Assembly: GCF_018812025.1 (NCBI RefSeq)
Contig: NC_063049.1
Location: 12,343,537 to 12,407,536 of the forward strand
Length of the DNA: 64,000 bases
DNA from: Megalobrama amblycephala
Taxonomy: Eukaryota; Chordata; Actinopteri; Cypriniformes; Xenocyprididae
Direction: 5' to 3'
Numbering within the stretch: the stretch's first letter is position 1; each line of letters starts with the position of its first letter. Positions 34,647-46,484 of this stretch are shown one piece after another. Position numbers and translations under genes: made by a program. Under the pieces are notes generated by a model. The model was given only the letters and a program-made list of their open reading frames with translations, ran no database searches and was not told the DNA's origin.

Positions 34647-35595
34647 AGGTGCCATCGAACGTTTTTTTACAAGATGTAATATAAGTCTAAGGTGTCCCCT
34701 GAATGTGTCTGTGAAGTTGCAGCTCAAAATACCCCATAGACCCCATTTTTTTTTAATTATTTTTTTTAACTGCCTATTTTGAGGCATAATTAGAAATGCG
34801 CCGATTCAGGGCTGCTGCCCCTTTAAATCGCGCGCTCTCCACCCCCTCCCGAGCTCTCGACTCTATCACTGCATAAACAAAGTTCACACAGCTAATATAA
34901 CCCTCAAAATGGATCTTTACAAAGTGTTCGTCATGCAGCATGTCTAATCGCGAAAGTATAGTATTTATTTGGATGTTTACATTTGATTCTGAATGAGTTT
35001 GATAGTGCTCCGTGGCTAACGGCTAATGCTACACTGTTGGAGAGATTTATAAAGAATGAAGTTGTGTTTATGAATTATACAGACTGCAAGTGTTTAAAAA
35101 TGAAAATAACGACGGCTCTTGTCTCCGTGAATACAGTAATAAAAGATGGTAACTTTAACCACATTTAACAGTACATTAGCAACATGCTAACCAAACATTT
35201 AGAAAGACAATTTACAAATATCACAAAAAATATCATGTTATCATGGATCATGTCAGTTATTATTGCTCCATCTGCCATTTTTCGCTATTGTCCTTGCTTG
35301 CTTACCTAGTCTGATGATTCAGCTGTGCACAGATCCAGACGTTAATACTGCCTGCCCTTGTGTAATGCCTCGATCATGGGCTGGCATATGCAAATATTGG
35401 GGGCGTACACCCTGACTGTTACGTAACAGTCGGTGTTATGTTGAGATTTGCCTGTTCTTCGGAGGTCTTTTAAACAAATGAGATTTATATAAGATTGGTG
35501 AAACAATGGAGTTTGAGACTCACTCATTTCCATGTACTGAACTCTTGTTATTCAACTATGCCGAGGTAAATTCAATTTTCAATTCGATGGCACCT
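34647..35595. mobile_element. TTAA-flanked non-autonomous transposon (949 bp)
   Basis: Termini AGGTGCCATCGAA and TTCGATGGCACCT are flanked by TTAA (34643-34646 and 35596-35599). The first 150 bases (ACAAGATGTAATATAAGTCTAAGGTGTCCCC ... AAAATACCCC) resemble the right sub-terminal part of the Kolobok-like element at 27664-30508, so the two are related. A small plus-strand frame, MEFETHSFPCTELLLFNYAE, at about 35507-35566 ends at GAG|GTAAAT and may be a transposon exon remnant. Confidence 0.78.
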
Positions 35596-35599
35596 TTAA

Positions 35600-35651
35600 A
35601 TTTGGTTTGTTCAGGTGTAATGTGGTGTAATTTATCAATTGTAAAAGTTTA

Positions 35652-35682
<31 letters not shown>

Positions 35683-36664
35683 TGACAGTCAGACAGATAC
35701 TATAATATACTAATAATACAGACAGATAGATACTATAATACAATTATAATGGTCGGACGCACGAACAGACGGAGATAGATAGACAGAAAAGGATTAATGA
35801 GAACCTTGCAAGAACATCTGTCCATCTACAAAGGAGTTCTCATATCTTGAATATTTTTCTCTTCAGTTTACCTTTTCTTTGTGTTCAACTTTACAAAATC
35901 CTGAAACGTTTGTTAAAAAATGTTTTAATAGGGGGTGGGGGTTCCAGTATAGGGTCTCGGACCAGTTTGGACTTCACAGTACATGTCGTAGAGTTCAACT
36001 CTAATGATTACAGTCTGATTTCATAGCTGGCTTCATTCCAGCGGGGTTGTGTGAGTAGGTCATAGTAATCCCATGCTATGGTAAGTTACAGTTCAAAGTG
36101 GTGAAATTTTAGAAGGTTTTGTGTAGTCTTTGTCATGAATTTCAAAACAAATTGCAAAAGAGTCCACTGTCCTCAACAGCGTGGTTACAAGTAGAGGGAT
36201 TACGGGCGCTCCACCGAGACAAAGTAGGTGGCAAGACTTTGAAGTCAAACAACCTCTAAACTTCCACTCATGTGCAACGGATCAGATGACGAGAATGACA
36301 AACAAGACAGCTGAGTTTCCTTGAAAAAAACTCAAGCTCTTTCAAAAGCCTCCAGCTGTTTGCAGCTGTAGCACAAAGCAGAACAGCACCTTGCAAAGCC
36401 ATAAGCAGCCTTTCTTTTGGCAGTCTCAGGCCTGATTGAGCGTTGTCCACATAGGTCACTTCCTGGAAAGGGTCTTGGGTCAGTGATAAAGTTGGCATGT
36501 CATGTGTTTATCATTTACTGTTGTTTTTCTGTCCTCAAAGACACTGGGTTTCAAGAAGAAAAATGTGGAGAAGGATTGATGCAAAAAGCTCTGCTTCAAT
36601 AGATGCTTGTTCATTGTGCTGAAAAGTATTTTTATTTTTGTGTTTGATTTTTAGTAAAATATTT
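35600..36664. other. intergenic with TATC microsatellite
   Basis: A TATC/ATCT tetranucleotide array lies at about 35653-35682, with scattered ACAGATAGATAC copies to about 35785. About 35800-36660 shows no recognised repeat. Two opposite short frames (36268-36498 minus and 36417-36602 plus) have no domain. Confidence 0.6.
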
Positions 36665-36878
36665 GGTAACACTTTATTTTACAGTGCCGTAGTTACACGT
36701 TACTACATGTACTTATAGTAATAACAGTAAATTATTCATAATTACAAGTAACTAACCCTAAACCAAACCCTAACCATAACTGTAGCTCTATAGTAAGTAC
36801 ATGTAGTTAATTAATAGTACTCAGTACTTATTTGAGTTATTACAATGTAACTACGGCACTGTAAAATAAAGTGTAACC
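36665..36878. mobile_element. MITE (214 bp), GGTAACACTTTATTTTACAG termini
   Basis: Left GGTAACACTTTATTTTACAG continues as TGCCGTAGTTACA and pairs with TGTAACTACGGCA followed by CTGTAAAATAAAGTGTTAACC-type sequence (GTGTAACC) on the right, an inverted repeat of over 30 bp. Immediate flanks ATTT and AAAT extend the palindrome. It is related to the element at 322-571 and to decayed material near 62750-62935. Confidence 0.82.
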
Positions 36879-38852
36879 AAATATTAAAACATTCTTATAA
36901 CAAGTTACATTTACATGAGAATCAAACTGGTAATAATAATATAAATTATAAATAATACTTGTGTTGGATCAAGGCCTATTGACACCCAGGACAAGAACTA
37001 TAATGATAACAATGAAGATATATTTGTAAAAATAGTTCTAAATTTAAAAGAATAGGGACATCCACACCAAAACTATAATGATAATGCTACAAAGGAACAA
37101 TATCATTGGAATCACTTTCAAAACAATTTCTTTTTTCCAGATGGTGAATGATAAAATCATTGACAGCCAATCAGAATCCATCCACTTAGTTTAAAGTGCA
37201 TTTAAAGCAGCAGATGAGAGAGCAGCACATGCTTATTATAAACAGAATGTGCATTATAGTTCTTGTGCATTGGTGTGGACTTAATATAGCTATCATTATA
37301 GCTATCTTTCTTTGTGAATGGGCCGACTTGTTCCAGAATATACTGTATCTGAGTTTATTTGCAAATAATTTTGTTCTTGTTTTAAATATACACTTTGTTA
37401 GATTTATGTTTAAACAAGAAAATAAAATGCTTAAGGATTCAGAAAAAAAAAAAATCACATTCACTGAATACAAGTACGTCTCTTGCTTCTCAAATAAAAT
37501 TGATCTTGCTTTAATAATATTTTACCTGCAACAGGAGACAAAATGCTGATTATGAGAAAGCTTTTGTCGTGTGTTCAAAAATTATTCAGCAACATGCAAA
37601 TTAAACAAAGACAAAAAAAAACAAAAAAACAATTAAATCTGTCGGTTGGTGGCGTGAATAACTGAAAGCATGGCCTCGGGGCCAGAGCACTGCCCTAACA
37701 GTGTTTCATCACACACGCTGCATGGGCTGGAGAAGACGTGCGCTGTGTGTGCCAGAATGGATGATGGCTGAGACATACATTGAGGAGGGAGTCTCTGTGG
37801 TACTGTGGCTGGACTGCCTCGTCAATCTCACTGGAACCAAGGGAAAAGTCAATGTCACTCCAAGTAGGAAACAGGTCGGGGGATTAAACACGCTTCTCTG
37901 TTCTTGTCTGCTTAACAAATGATCTGTCGGATGCGCAGGGGAAATTATCATCACAAATGCTCGACAATGAGGTTTTTCCACTTACTGCAGAGGAAAGAAT
38001 ATTTTCTCTCCATCTCTATTTCATACAAATCTCTAGGTAATGAATATTACCCTGTGACATTCTACTGCACAATTAATATTGCATCTTTGGGAAGCATATT
38101 AATCACTTTGATGGCTTGTTTTTTCTTGCACCGCAAAAATGTGAATCCTTGATGTAATCAAAAGATCACTTGTGGTTAGCATGGCCCGGTTAGCCCCTGC
38201 TGGTAGAGGCAGTAACTGCATCATTCTGGATGCAAAAAGCATTTTTTTTTTAATATTAATAATGACTACTCAAAAGTAGCAGTGTATTCTGACTAAATAT
38301 TTTTTAGAAAAAATATCCACCTCATTCCTGACTAGCCTACTGCATTTTGAATTATGGGTTGCACTTCCGGTTTGGGGAACTTCCATTTTAAAAGACTGAA
38401 ACGAATCATTTCAAATCATAAGGTTGCCTTACAAATAAAGCTTATCCGTCAGTTTGACTGAATGAGCTGTCCATTTTTCTTTCGTGTTTCATTTTTTAGA
38501 CATCATGAGAATAACGTAACGCTTCGTATTTTAACGTAACGTTATAACAAGAAAATCTATGGCAAGAGCTCTTTTCAGTCGCTGCTTTCTATCCTCGTGA
38601 TTATTTTCTTTTGTCCCTTTGCATACCGCTGTTATAGTATGAAAAAGGACAACATACTGCACATTTGTGGTCTGTTCTCCAAATATAATTTACGATATAT
38701 CCCATTAATAATTCACTGGAATGCATGAAGAATCTCTCGTTTTTCTCCCCAAAGCCTCGTCTCTTTCCAGGTTTGTTTTCACAGGTAAATAAAATGTATT
38801 ATCTGTAAAAATGATTTTGAAATAGTAAGTTCATGAACATTTTTTATTAAGT

Positions 38853-38856
<4 letters not shown>
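36879..38856. other. intergenic, mostly unique-looking
   Basis: No gene can be confirmed. Opposed frames at 37186-37549 are AT-rich and lack domains. A more GC-rich block at about 37670-37880 contains a 50-residue open stretch (WRRRALCVPEWMMAETYIEE and onward) ending near a weak GTCGGG donor; this is listed as a finding. The 38330-38800 block has short GC-rich stretches (GTTGCACTTCCGGTTTGGGG) that may derive from a dispersed repeat. Confidence 0.5.

Positions 38857-38926
<70 letters not shown>
38857..38926. repeat. AT dinucleotide microsatellite (70 bp)
   Basis: Thirty-five uninterrupted AT units. A minus-strand frame across it (38779-39054) gives an isoleucine-tyrosine run and is not a gene. 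Confidence 0.97.
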
Positions 38927-38929
<3 letters not shown>

Positions 38930-39562
38930 ACTATAGTTATATTTAACCCGTCCGTTATTGCTGTGGATAGAATTGCGCTTCTGGTGTTATTCATGGTCTG
39001 TTGAAAGTACCTTGTTGATGCTTTTACACTTTTAAATGTCCTTTTAATGTTCATTGGTTGAAGAGTGAGTAGAATAATGTCATCTCATTGTACCCAGTTT
39101 AATAAAACATCTCATTGTACCCAGTTTTACTGCGTTCATATCATAGGTTCATATAGAGCGAGCCTTTCACTGACTGTTTAAAGCTTAACGGAAGTCACAC
39201 CCATAATTCGCGCAAAGCGTCATGGGGCAGATGAATAAGGTGGATACAACTTGCTAAATTAGCACCTAGTAGATGCATTTTTAACTTTATAAGGCCCTTA
39301 ACCCTTATAATGCATTCAGGTCCATTTAGAACCATGAAGAGACATAATATTTCTAAAACATGCAATGTTAGTTTTTCTTAGTACATTCTTAGTACAAAAA
39401 CCTTTTTAAGAGATACAGTATAACCATTTTTTTAAATTAAGACCTGCAGGCTTTATTATTATAAGCCCAATTTAGCCTCTTTCCCATGTCTCACTGATAC
39501 TTTTGGGACTGAATTTTGTTGAATATGCACACCTATAATCCAGTTTATATATATACAGTAGG

Positions 39563-39563
<1 letters not shown>

Positions 39564-39644
<81 letters not shown>
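39564..39644. repeat. compound AT/AC microsatellite (81 bp)
   Basis: About 28 TA units (39564-39620) pass into 12 AC units (39621-39644). Such TA-to-CA transitions are common at long vertebrate microsatellites. Confidence 0.97.
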
Positions 39645-41428
39645 GCATATCTTTGAAAATACTGTAGAGTACCTTAGTTTAGACTGATTTAGAATTTAAT
39701 TTTGTTAGAAAATGAATATGTGTGTTTCATAAATTTGGAGATTTATTTTTTTTTTATTTTTTATTTTTTTAACAGTCATGAGTTATATGTTCAAATGAAT
39801 TTAATCTGTTAAGTTAATACTGGTAATTGTTAAATGACCGTACATGTTCTTAAAAAAAATCACATAATGATTTATTCAAATACAATTTCTCATGAATATT
39901 GAAAAAGTTTTTTTTATTGTATGAAAGTTTTTTCTGTAGTTCATGTAAAATTTGAAATTTCAAAGAATTTCTAATTTTATAATTAATAAAAAAAGAGAAA
40001 ATGTAGTAATAACATAGGTACAACCAAAACAGACATTTTTGAGCATTCACTCAATAAGAAGTTATTGATCAGATACAATATGCTTTTAGTTGCCCAAACA
40101 GATTTTGAATGCATTATTATTATTCACATTGATATATTTCTTTGTCTGCTGCCTTTGTGTACACACCAGTGTAGTCTCAATGATGTTCTTAGTTTCCAAA
40201 GTGCCCATGAGCAAAGATGGCATCAAACAGGTTGTGTACCTCCAGAGCAGGAGATAAATGAAAATACTTTATTCAGACCTCCTTGATTTAAGCAGATGTT
40301 ATTATTCTTATTTATTTATTTTTTCTTTTCATGTCTTAAAGATTTGCCAGATGATCCTATGATTGATTGTGTTGAATCGTCTGAAGTGGGACAACTGAAA
40401 ACCACTCAAGCACACTTACTCATTTCCAAACATTTGCCACGGAGATGAAGAACAGACGTCTTCATTTCCATGGTCCAGAGCAGGCATCCTTCCCCATTTT
40501 GGAGAATTAGCTTGGGTCCATTACATCACTGCTGTTTTGCAATATGCATGTCGACATGAACTAATTATGAAACCCTAATCTGTACATCCCACAACAATAC
40601 ATCACCGCGAGGGTTTTAAGTGTGACAGCTATTGAATGAACGTGTAATTATATTTGTCCTGAGTTTGCAGATTAATACTATGGTTGTCTTCAGAGTGAGG
40701 CTAATAAGTACAGAGGGCAACAGCTGGGTCTGTGATGTCTATCGCAAGCACAGCCTCCATCTTCACAATGATAATTGATTTCAGATAAAGGATGAGTGAT
40801 TTGAAGAGGCTGCTCATCACACAATAGCCAAGCCTGGCTACCACAGCTCAAACTCGTCTCTGAGCGAGATATTCCTGATTATGACATTTCATTGGCGCCG
40901 CAGAAGCTACTGCAGTTCAGCCTTTACAATTGGCCCCCCGTCCAAAGCTCCCACTCTCTGATCTCATATTGGAGATATATTTCATACAGTGCTGCCACAG
41001 ATCAAAAGCAGTTAACTGAACCCTATAGAAGATTTACAGGCCTCTAACAATCATCATCTTTCCCCTTTGACTTTTATGGTATGGACTAGAGGCTGGTGAT
41101 GGAGTGCCCTTTTGCTGACTGATCTCTCAAAACTTCCCCGCTGACCCTGAATGTGACACTTAGAGGTGTGACTGCAGTGATCCATAGCTCTTGACTGTTT
41201 CCCGCATTTTACCAGCTATCCCTTTAATAAGCATGATATTCATTATCTGGACACTAGAGTGTAGCTTGAGTTTAGACATTTTGGTTGGCGATTGATCTAT
41301 GTTTCAGCATGCTTGTCCTTCAACATTATTATTTTATTTTTTTTATTTCCAATCTCTCCTTAAAATGCAGACAACGCTACACTGTAGTTGAAAAAATTCA
41401 TGTGGTAAGAATTAAGTTAACCGGTTAA
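39645..41428. other. intergenic, longest repeat-poor interval
   Basis: 39645-40060 is AT-rich. From about 40320 to 41330 I see no recognised repeat, and base composition is more balanced. It includes ATCACACAATAGCC, GATTATGACATTTCATTGGCGCC and similar complex sequence. No frame over 75 codons and no plausible exon with both splice sites was found. It is a candidate regulatory region only by its unique appearance. Confidence 0.45.
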
Positions 41429-41429
41429 C

Positions 41430-41480
41430 AAGTCCCCGTGACCCTACAGACGACAAATGGTTTGATGGATGGATGGACTT
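41430..41480 (+). repeat. LINE/SINE 3' tail fragment (L2-like)
   Basis: CCCCGTGACCCTACAGACGAC followed by AAATGGTTTGATGGATGGATGG resembles the 3' tail shared by fish L2 LINEs and V-SINEs (CGACCCT ... AAGCGGTT ... ATGGATGGA). Only this 5'-truncated end is present. Confidence 0.55.
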
Positions 41481-41502
41481 TCTGTAAACAGAGCACAAGA
41501 TA

Positions 41503-42984
41503 CAATCAACTCCAGAATAATTGGCACCCTTGTGAAAATAAATCTGCATCGTTTAACCTTTTGATCTTTCATTCAAATAATTCAGAAAATTCTAAACTTT
41601 CATTGAAGTAAAACAATTGAAAGTGGGGGAAAACTGGCATTATGAAAGAAATGTTTTTCTCCAATGCATGTTGGCCACAATTATTGGCACCCCTAGAAAT
41701 TCCTATGAGTAAAATATCTCTGAAGAATCTTCCCATTTATATTTATGTTTTTTAGCACATCAGGGTGACTAGGAACATGAAATTGTCCAGCCATGACTTG
41801 TTCCACAGGAGTATAAATATGAGGAAACACAAAAGGCCAAATTCCCTTAATCATTCATCACAATGCATAAAACAAAAGAATATAATTTTGATGTGCAGCA
41901 AAAGATTGTTGGGCTTCACAAAATAGAAAGTGGCTTTAAGAAGATAGCTAAAGCATTAAAAATCCCCATTTTCACCATCACGGCAATAATTAAGAAGTTC
42001 CAATCAACTAAATCTGCCTGGAAGAGGATGTGTGTCTATAGCGTCCTAATGCATGGTGAGGAGGAGAGTTTGAGTAGCCAAAGACTCTCCAAGGATCACA
42101 GCTGGAGAATTGCAGAAATTAGTTGATTCTTGGGGTCAGAAAGGCTAAAAAAATTATCAAACAGCACCTACAAAACCACAGGCTTTCAAGAAAAATCCTC
42201 CTCGCTCATCCAAAAACAAACTCCAGCATATTCAGTTGTCAGATACGACCAGAACTTCAAAAGGGACCTGGTCAGATGAAACTAAAAAAAAGAGCTTTTT
42301 CAGGGATAAAAAGTACCCCATGCCCACAGTTAAATATACTGCTGGATATTTAATGTTGTGGGCATATTTTTCTGCTGGAGGTTCTGGACATCTTGTTCAT
42401 ATACATGATATCATGGATTCTAGCAAATACCGGCAGATAAAAAAAAAAAAATGACCACCCCCACTAGAAATCTTATAATGGGCCATGGTTGGATCTTCCA
42501 TCAGGACATTGATCCAAAACAAACATCAAAATCAAAACAAAAATGTGTCACTGAGCACAAAATTAAGCTTCTGCCATGTCTATCCCAGTCCCCTGACCTG
42601 AACCCTAAAGAAAATGAGTGGAGTGAACTGAAGAGAAGAAGCACCAACATGGAGCTGGAAACTGAAGGTTCTGGAGAGATTCTGTATGGAGGAATGGTGT
42701 CTAATCTCTTGTGTTCTCCAACTCCTCAGACATTATAGAAAAAGACTCAGACCTGTTATCTTGGGAAAAATACGTTGCAATAACTGGGTTCCAATAATTG
42801 CATTCAATGTGAACTGGAGAAAAACATTTATTTTATAATGTGAGTTTTCCCCCACTTTCCACTATTTTAATTATAGTTTAGAAATTTTTGAATGAAAGAT
42901 CAAAAGGATAAACAATGTAGATTTATTTTCACAGCCACCTTTGATTATATTTAACAATGGTACCAATAATTCTGAAGTTGATTG
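41503..42984 (+). mobile_element. Tc1-like transposon (1482 bp), both termini present
   Basis: The ends CAATCAACTCCAGAATAATTGGCACC and GGTACCAATAATTCTGAAGTTGATTG are inverted repeats flanked by TA (41501-41502 and 42985-42986). A second, internal repeat block (CATGTTGGCCACAATTATTGGCACC near 41668) matches its partner near 42790, the usual IR/DR layout of fish Tc1 elements. It is the same family as 9414-10893 and contains a decayed transposase. Confidence 0.9.
41863..42738 (+). pseudogene. Tc1-family transposase, multiply frameshifted
   Basis: From the ATG at 41863: MHKTKEYNFDVQQKIVGLHK and a helix-turn-helix stretch GFKKIAKALKIPIFTITAII. The frame breaks at about 42126 and continues in other frames (GTWSDETKKKSFF region at 42236-42454). 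The last part (42451-42738) has MGHGWIFHQDIDPKQTSKS (second catalytic Asp) and SQSPDLNPKENEWSELKRR (catalytic Glu). Intact relatives have about 340 residues; here at least two frameshifts and an A-run near 42440 prevent expression. Confidence 0.88.
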
Positions 42985-45900
42985 TATGACCAGTCAGTAA
43001 AAAGAGGTACTTTATTTTCATAAAATGTTTGTCATCAACCTCCGGTCAAACTATTGTAAGTATTGTGTCTGTTTTTTTATTGTGTCTGTTGTATTTTATC
43101 TTATATAAATATATGATATATATATAAGATACAATACTTACAATAGTTTATGTTAAGTGAATTTTGCAATTTTCTGTAAGGGTAGTCACCATGAACTTCA
43201 ACAGACAAATATTACTCTAAAAAAAGACAAATTTTACTTTTAAAAAAAAATAAATAAATAAAAATAAAAAATAAAAATCAGAAAAGTAAAATATTATACA
43301 AAACAAAATTAGCATGATAAATAAATAAATAATTACACCAAGGGATTTCAAACTGGGATCTAGGGAACATTTCATGAAAAAAATCTTAACTTTGAACAAT
43401 AATTAATTTAAAAAGGGCTGAATAAATTTGAAGTATTAATAACTATTTTATTATTAATAATAATATTTAACTTAATTACATATAATGAATATGTTTAATT
43501 TATCACATTATTTTTTTTCCTCACAGTATAAATGAGTCTTAAAATATATAGCTGCTTTTATTTTGTATTTTATATTGCATTTGATGATGCTAACGACACA
43601 GACATTGCACACTTTACTTTTAAGACTAATCAACCTAGACAGTTTTGACATGATCTTGAAGTAGACAATTATTTAAATAGTAATTTGAACTGAAACAGAT
43701 GTTTGTTTCTATGTCAGAAAATGCTACAGTATGTTCGGTTGGATTTCAGCGAGGTAAACTGTGCTGGAGCAGGTCAGGCTGTCATACCGAGGGCCAGTTG
43801 ACCAGGCAACATCTGGACACCAGGGGGACGGCGTGGACGAGGCTCCCCGTGGACAGCAGCGGCCAACAAACAAAGACACTACAGAGCTGCCTGGAAGCTG
43901 CATGCTGAGAGGAGAGCCCACAAGAGCAGAGCTATTAACCAGCCCGAGAAGAGCACGGGGAATCAGCTATATGCAGGCCATAACTCACTAGTAAAACAAC
44001 ACGAAGCTGTGACTGTTTTGACCTAAAGGTTCTCGACATTGAGGTTCATGCGGCTCTATACGCTACTATTCACTGCAGAACTGCTATAATATCTGCTTTG
44101 AGGCTTCCAAATCCACTAATCTTGAAGAATGCAGTTGTTTTTGTGTTTTAATTTAATTCCTTTCATTAGCTTGTCTTGCCTCCCCCTGCATGTGCAGTAT
44201 GTTTCCATGCTCTTCAGACATGACCAATCCTTTCCGCCTTCCACCATGAAATCCGGTCCAGCCTAAAACATAGTAATTCCTTGGGAATTTTGAAACCCTA
44301 ATCTCATTGCTGGACTGATTTCAAATCAGGCTTTTCATATCTGGTCTATGTCCTTCCAAGATGAGATTATTTAATGTACGTAGGCCTATCATTTATTTAT
44401 TTGTTTTCTTTTCTATTTTTGTAGCACTTTATGTAAAACGGTCTTTTTTTTTCTCAATAAGTGATTGTTAAAAGGAGATATTTTACTTTCATAAAATGTT
44501 GGTAAGCAGGAAGTCAAGGCTATTACAAATATTTTATAAACAGTTTTTTTAAAGATAAAAAAAAAAAAATGAAAAAAATTGACTATCAACTGAAGCTTTT
44601 GCACATGATAATATTTACCTGTACCTTTTTTTATTAGATATATTTGTCTCAAAAATACTTGTACAATATATTTAGCCTCTTTCCCATATCTCAAAGATAC
44701 CTTTGGGACTGGATTTTGCACACATATTGCTGAATAATTGCAAAGCATGAAAATGTATCATCTTTTTCACCTGATGCAAAAAAAAAAATAAAAAAAAATA
44801 CTCTACACTGCAGAGTAATATTGAATAATAGATTGTTAGAAAATTAATTAAGTTTCATAAAATGTGACTCTTTTTAACAGTCATGCATTATAAGTTCAAA
44901 GGAATTTCATTATATCCATTTAGTTAATACCAGTACCTTTCAAATTACATTCTAAGCCGTTTTTCTTATTTATTTATTTATTTGAAGGGAACTTTTCCAT
45001 TTTTTGCAACCCCGTTTTCTTTCCTTTTTATGTCCATTTTATGCATCTGTGCAATTTCTTGGAATTGTGATAATATTCTTAACTCTGTATACTGGTAAAC
45101 ATATACCATATTTGTTCTGTAGTAATTTTTTGAGATTTAAAAAAGCGTTTAGACACGGTTGCTTTATTTATCTCATGGGAAAGTGAGAAATGATTTCATG
45201 TTTGCTTCTTGGATGAAACAGATGTTGTGGCGATAACAAACTCTTTCATGAATCACAAACCACTTATTATGCTATTGTTCATTAAGTGTAACATGTTTCT
45301 CCAATTAGGCGCTGTCACAACAGGGTTTGTTCACTCGGAGTGCACTGCCAGACAAAAGCCTCCCGTTGGGAAGAGAGAGCGTGTTTTTCATGGATTCTGC
45401 ATTGTTGATCTCCAGCACAAAGGTAAAGCTATTTATTCCCCTCTTAATTATGGCTGACATTTACAATTACTGACCATTTGGATTCTGGCCGTGACTCTTT
45501 CACTAGTGCTTTGGATTGTCAAACACTGTTAGGAGTGCTTAGATCACGGAGGGCTTTATGGGGACAGTGTGCACAGAGGCCTTTACAAGCATGTTTTGCT
45601 ATGTTGCCAAAGCTTCTCAGGTTTCTATTAATGTCATAAGCAGATCACTGCTTGGATTCTTAAATTGGCTTACCAAAATATAGATATTGCAATGATGAAC
45701 CCATTGTAAATACAGATCTTTACTCTCAGCTCTTCAGTGGCAACCACAAATGGGAAGGGAAAAGATGAGCTGCATGCATGGGGAAGACGAGAGTGGTGAA
45801 TGGAAACAGGATTTGTTTTTTGGGGTCAGAAACTGCAGCAATTAGATTAACCTGTCTCATCTGAAGTGAGATCTCTCTCCGATCTCCACTTCAGAAGGAT

Positions 45901-46281
45901 TTCTTGTGGCAGGCCCTTTCAAACAAACATGCCGTGCTACTCTTTGAAAGGAGGTATGACTCTTAATTGTGTGATGGTCCACTAACACTCTTGCAAACGT
46001 TAACAGGGGAGATAACTTATACAGTCAGCTTTTGTCTTTCAACTAGACCTTTTATGCAGATTTACCATGTACAATAGATGGTCCACATTGTGTGAGATAT
46101 TCATCACTCAGAAAGAGTAGTGAGCTCCAAAATCAGTATGAGGAATCAAGTCATTATAGGCCAAATACATCTTCAACTACAGTCTATTTTTTTAAAAACT
46201 CTTTATTTTATATTCATTGTTTATTAATTTTATCTTTAGAATATTTTATATGTTGATTAAATCTATGAAAGCTTATTGTTT
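42985..46281. other. intergenic, no gene confirmed
   Basis: An AT-rich hairpin lies at about 43050-43150 (ATTGTAAGTATTGTGTC against GATACAATACTTACAAT). A-rich tracts lie at 43240-43275 and 44556-44570. The GC-richer patch 43740-43985 holds three overlapping frames, none with a domain. A possible exon-like block lies at 45309-45422 (see findings). About 45430-46160 shows no recognised repeat. Confidence 0.5.
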
Positions 46282-46484
46282 CCACCATGGAATAAAAAAA
46301 TAAAAAGTTAACTTGCAACTTTACTTCTCACAATTTTGACTTTTTTCTTGCATTTTTATTTTTATTTTATTTTATTTATTTTTTTGCGACTTTTTATTTT
46401 AACATGCCATAATTTTTATCTTAACTTCTTGTGATTCTGAGTTTATATCTTGGAATTCTGACCTTTTTTGGTAACACTTTATTT

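Noticed and set aside
38779..39054. 91-codon minus-strand frame with Tyr-Ile repeats
   Set aside because: Translation of the AT microsatellite.
43699..43991. Three overlapping frames of 65-76 codons in a GC-richer patch
   Set aside because: Open on both strands and in several frames, no domain and no clear splice sites; composition alone explains them.
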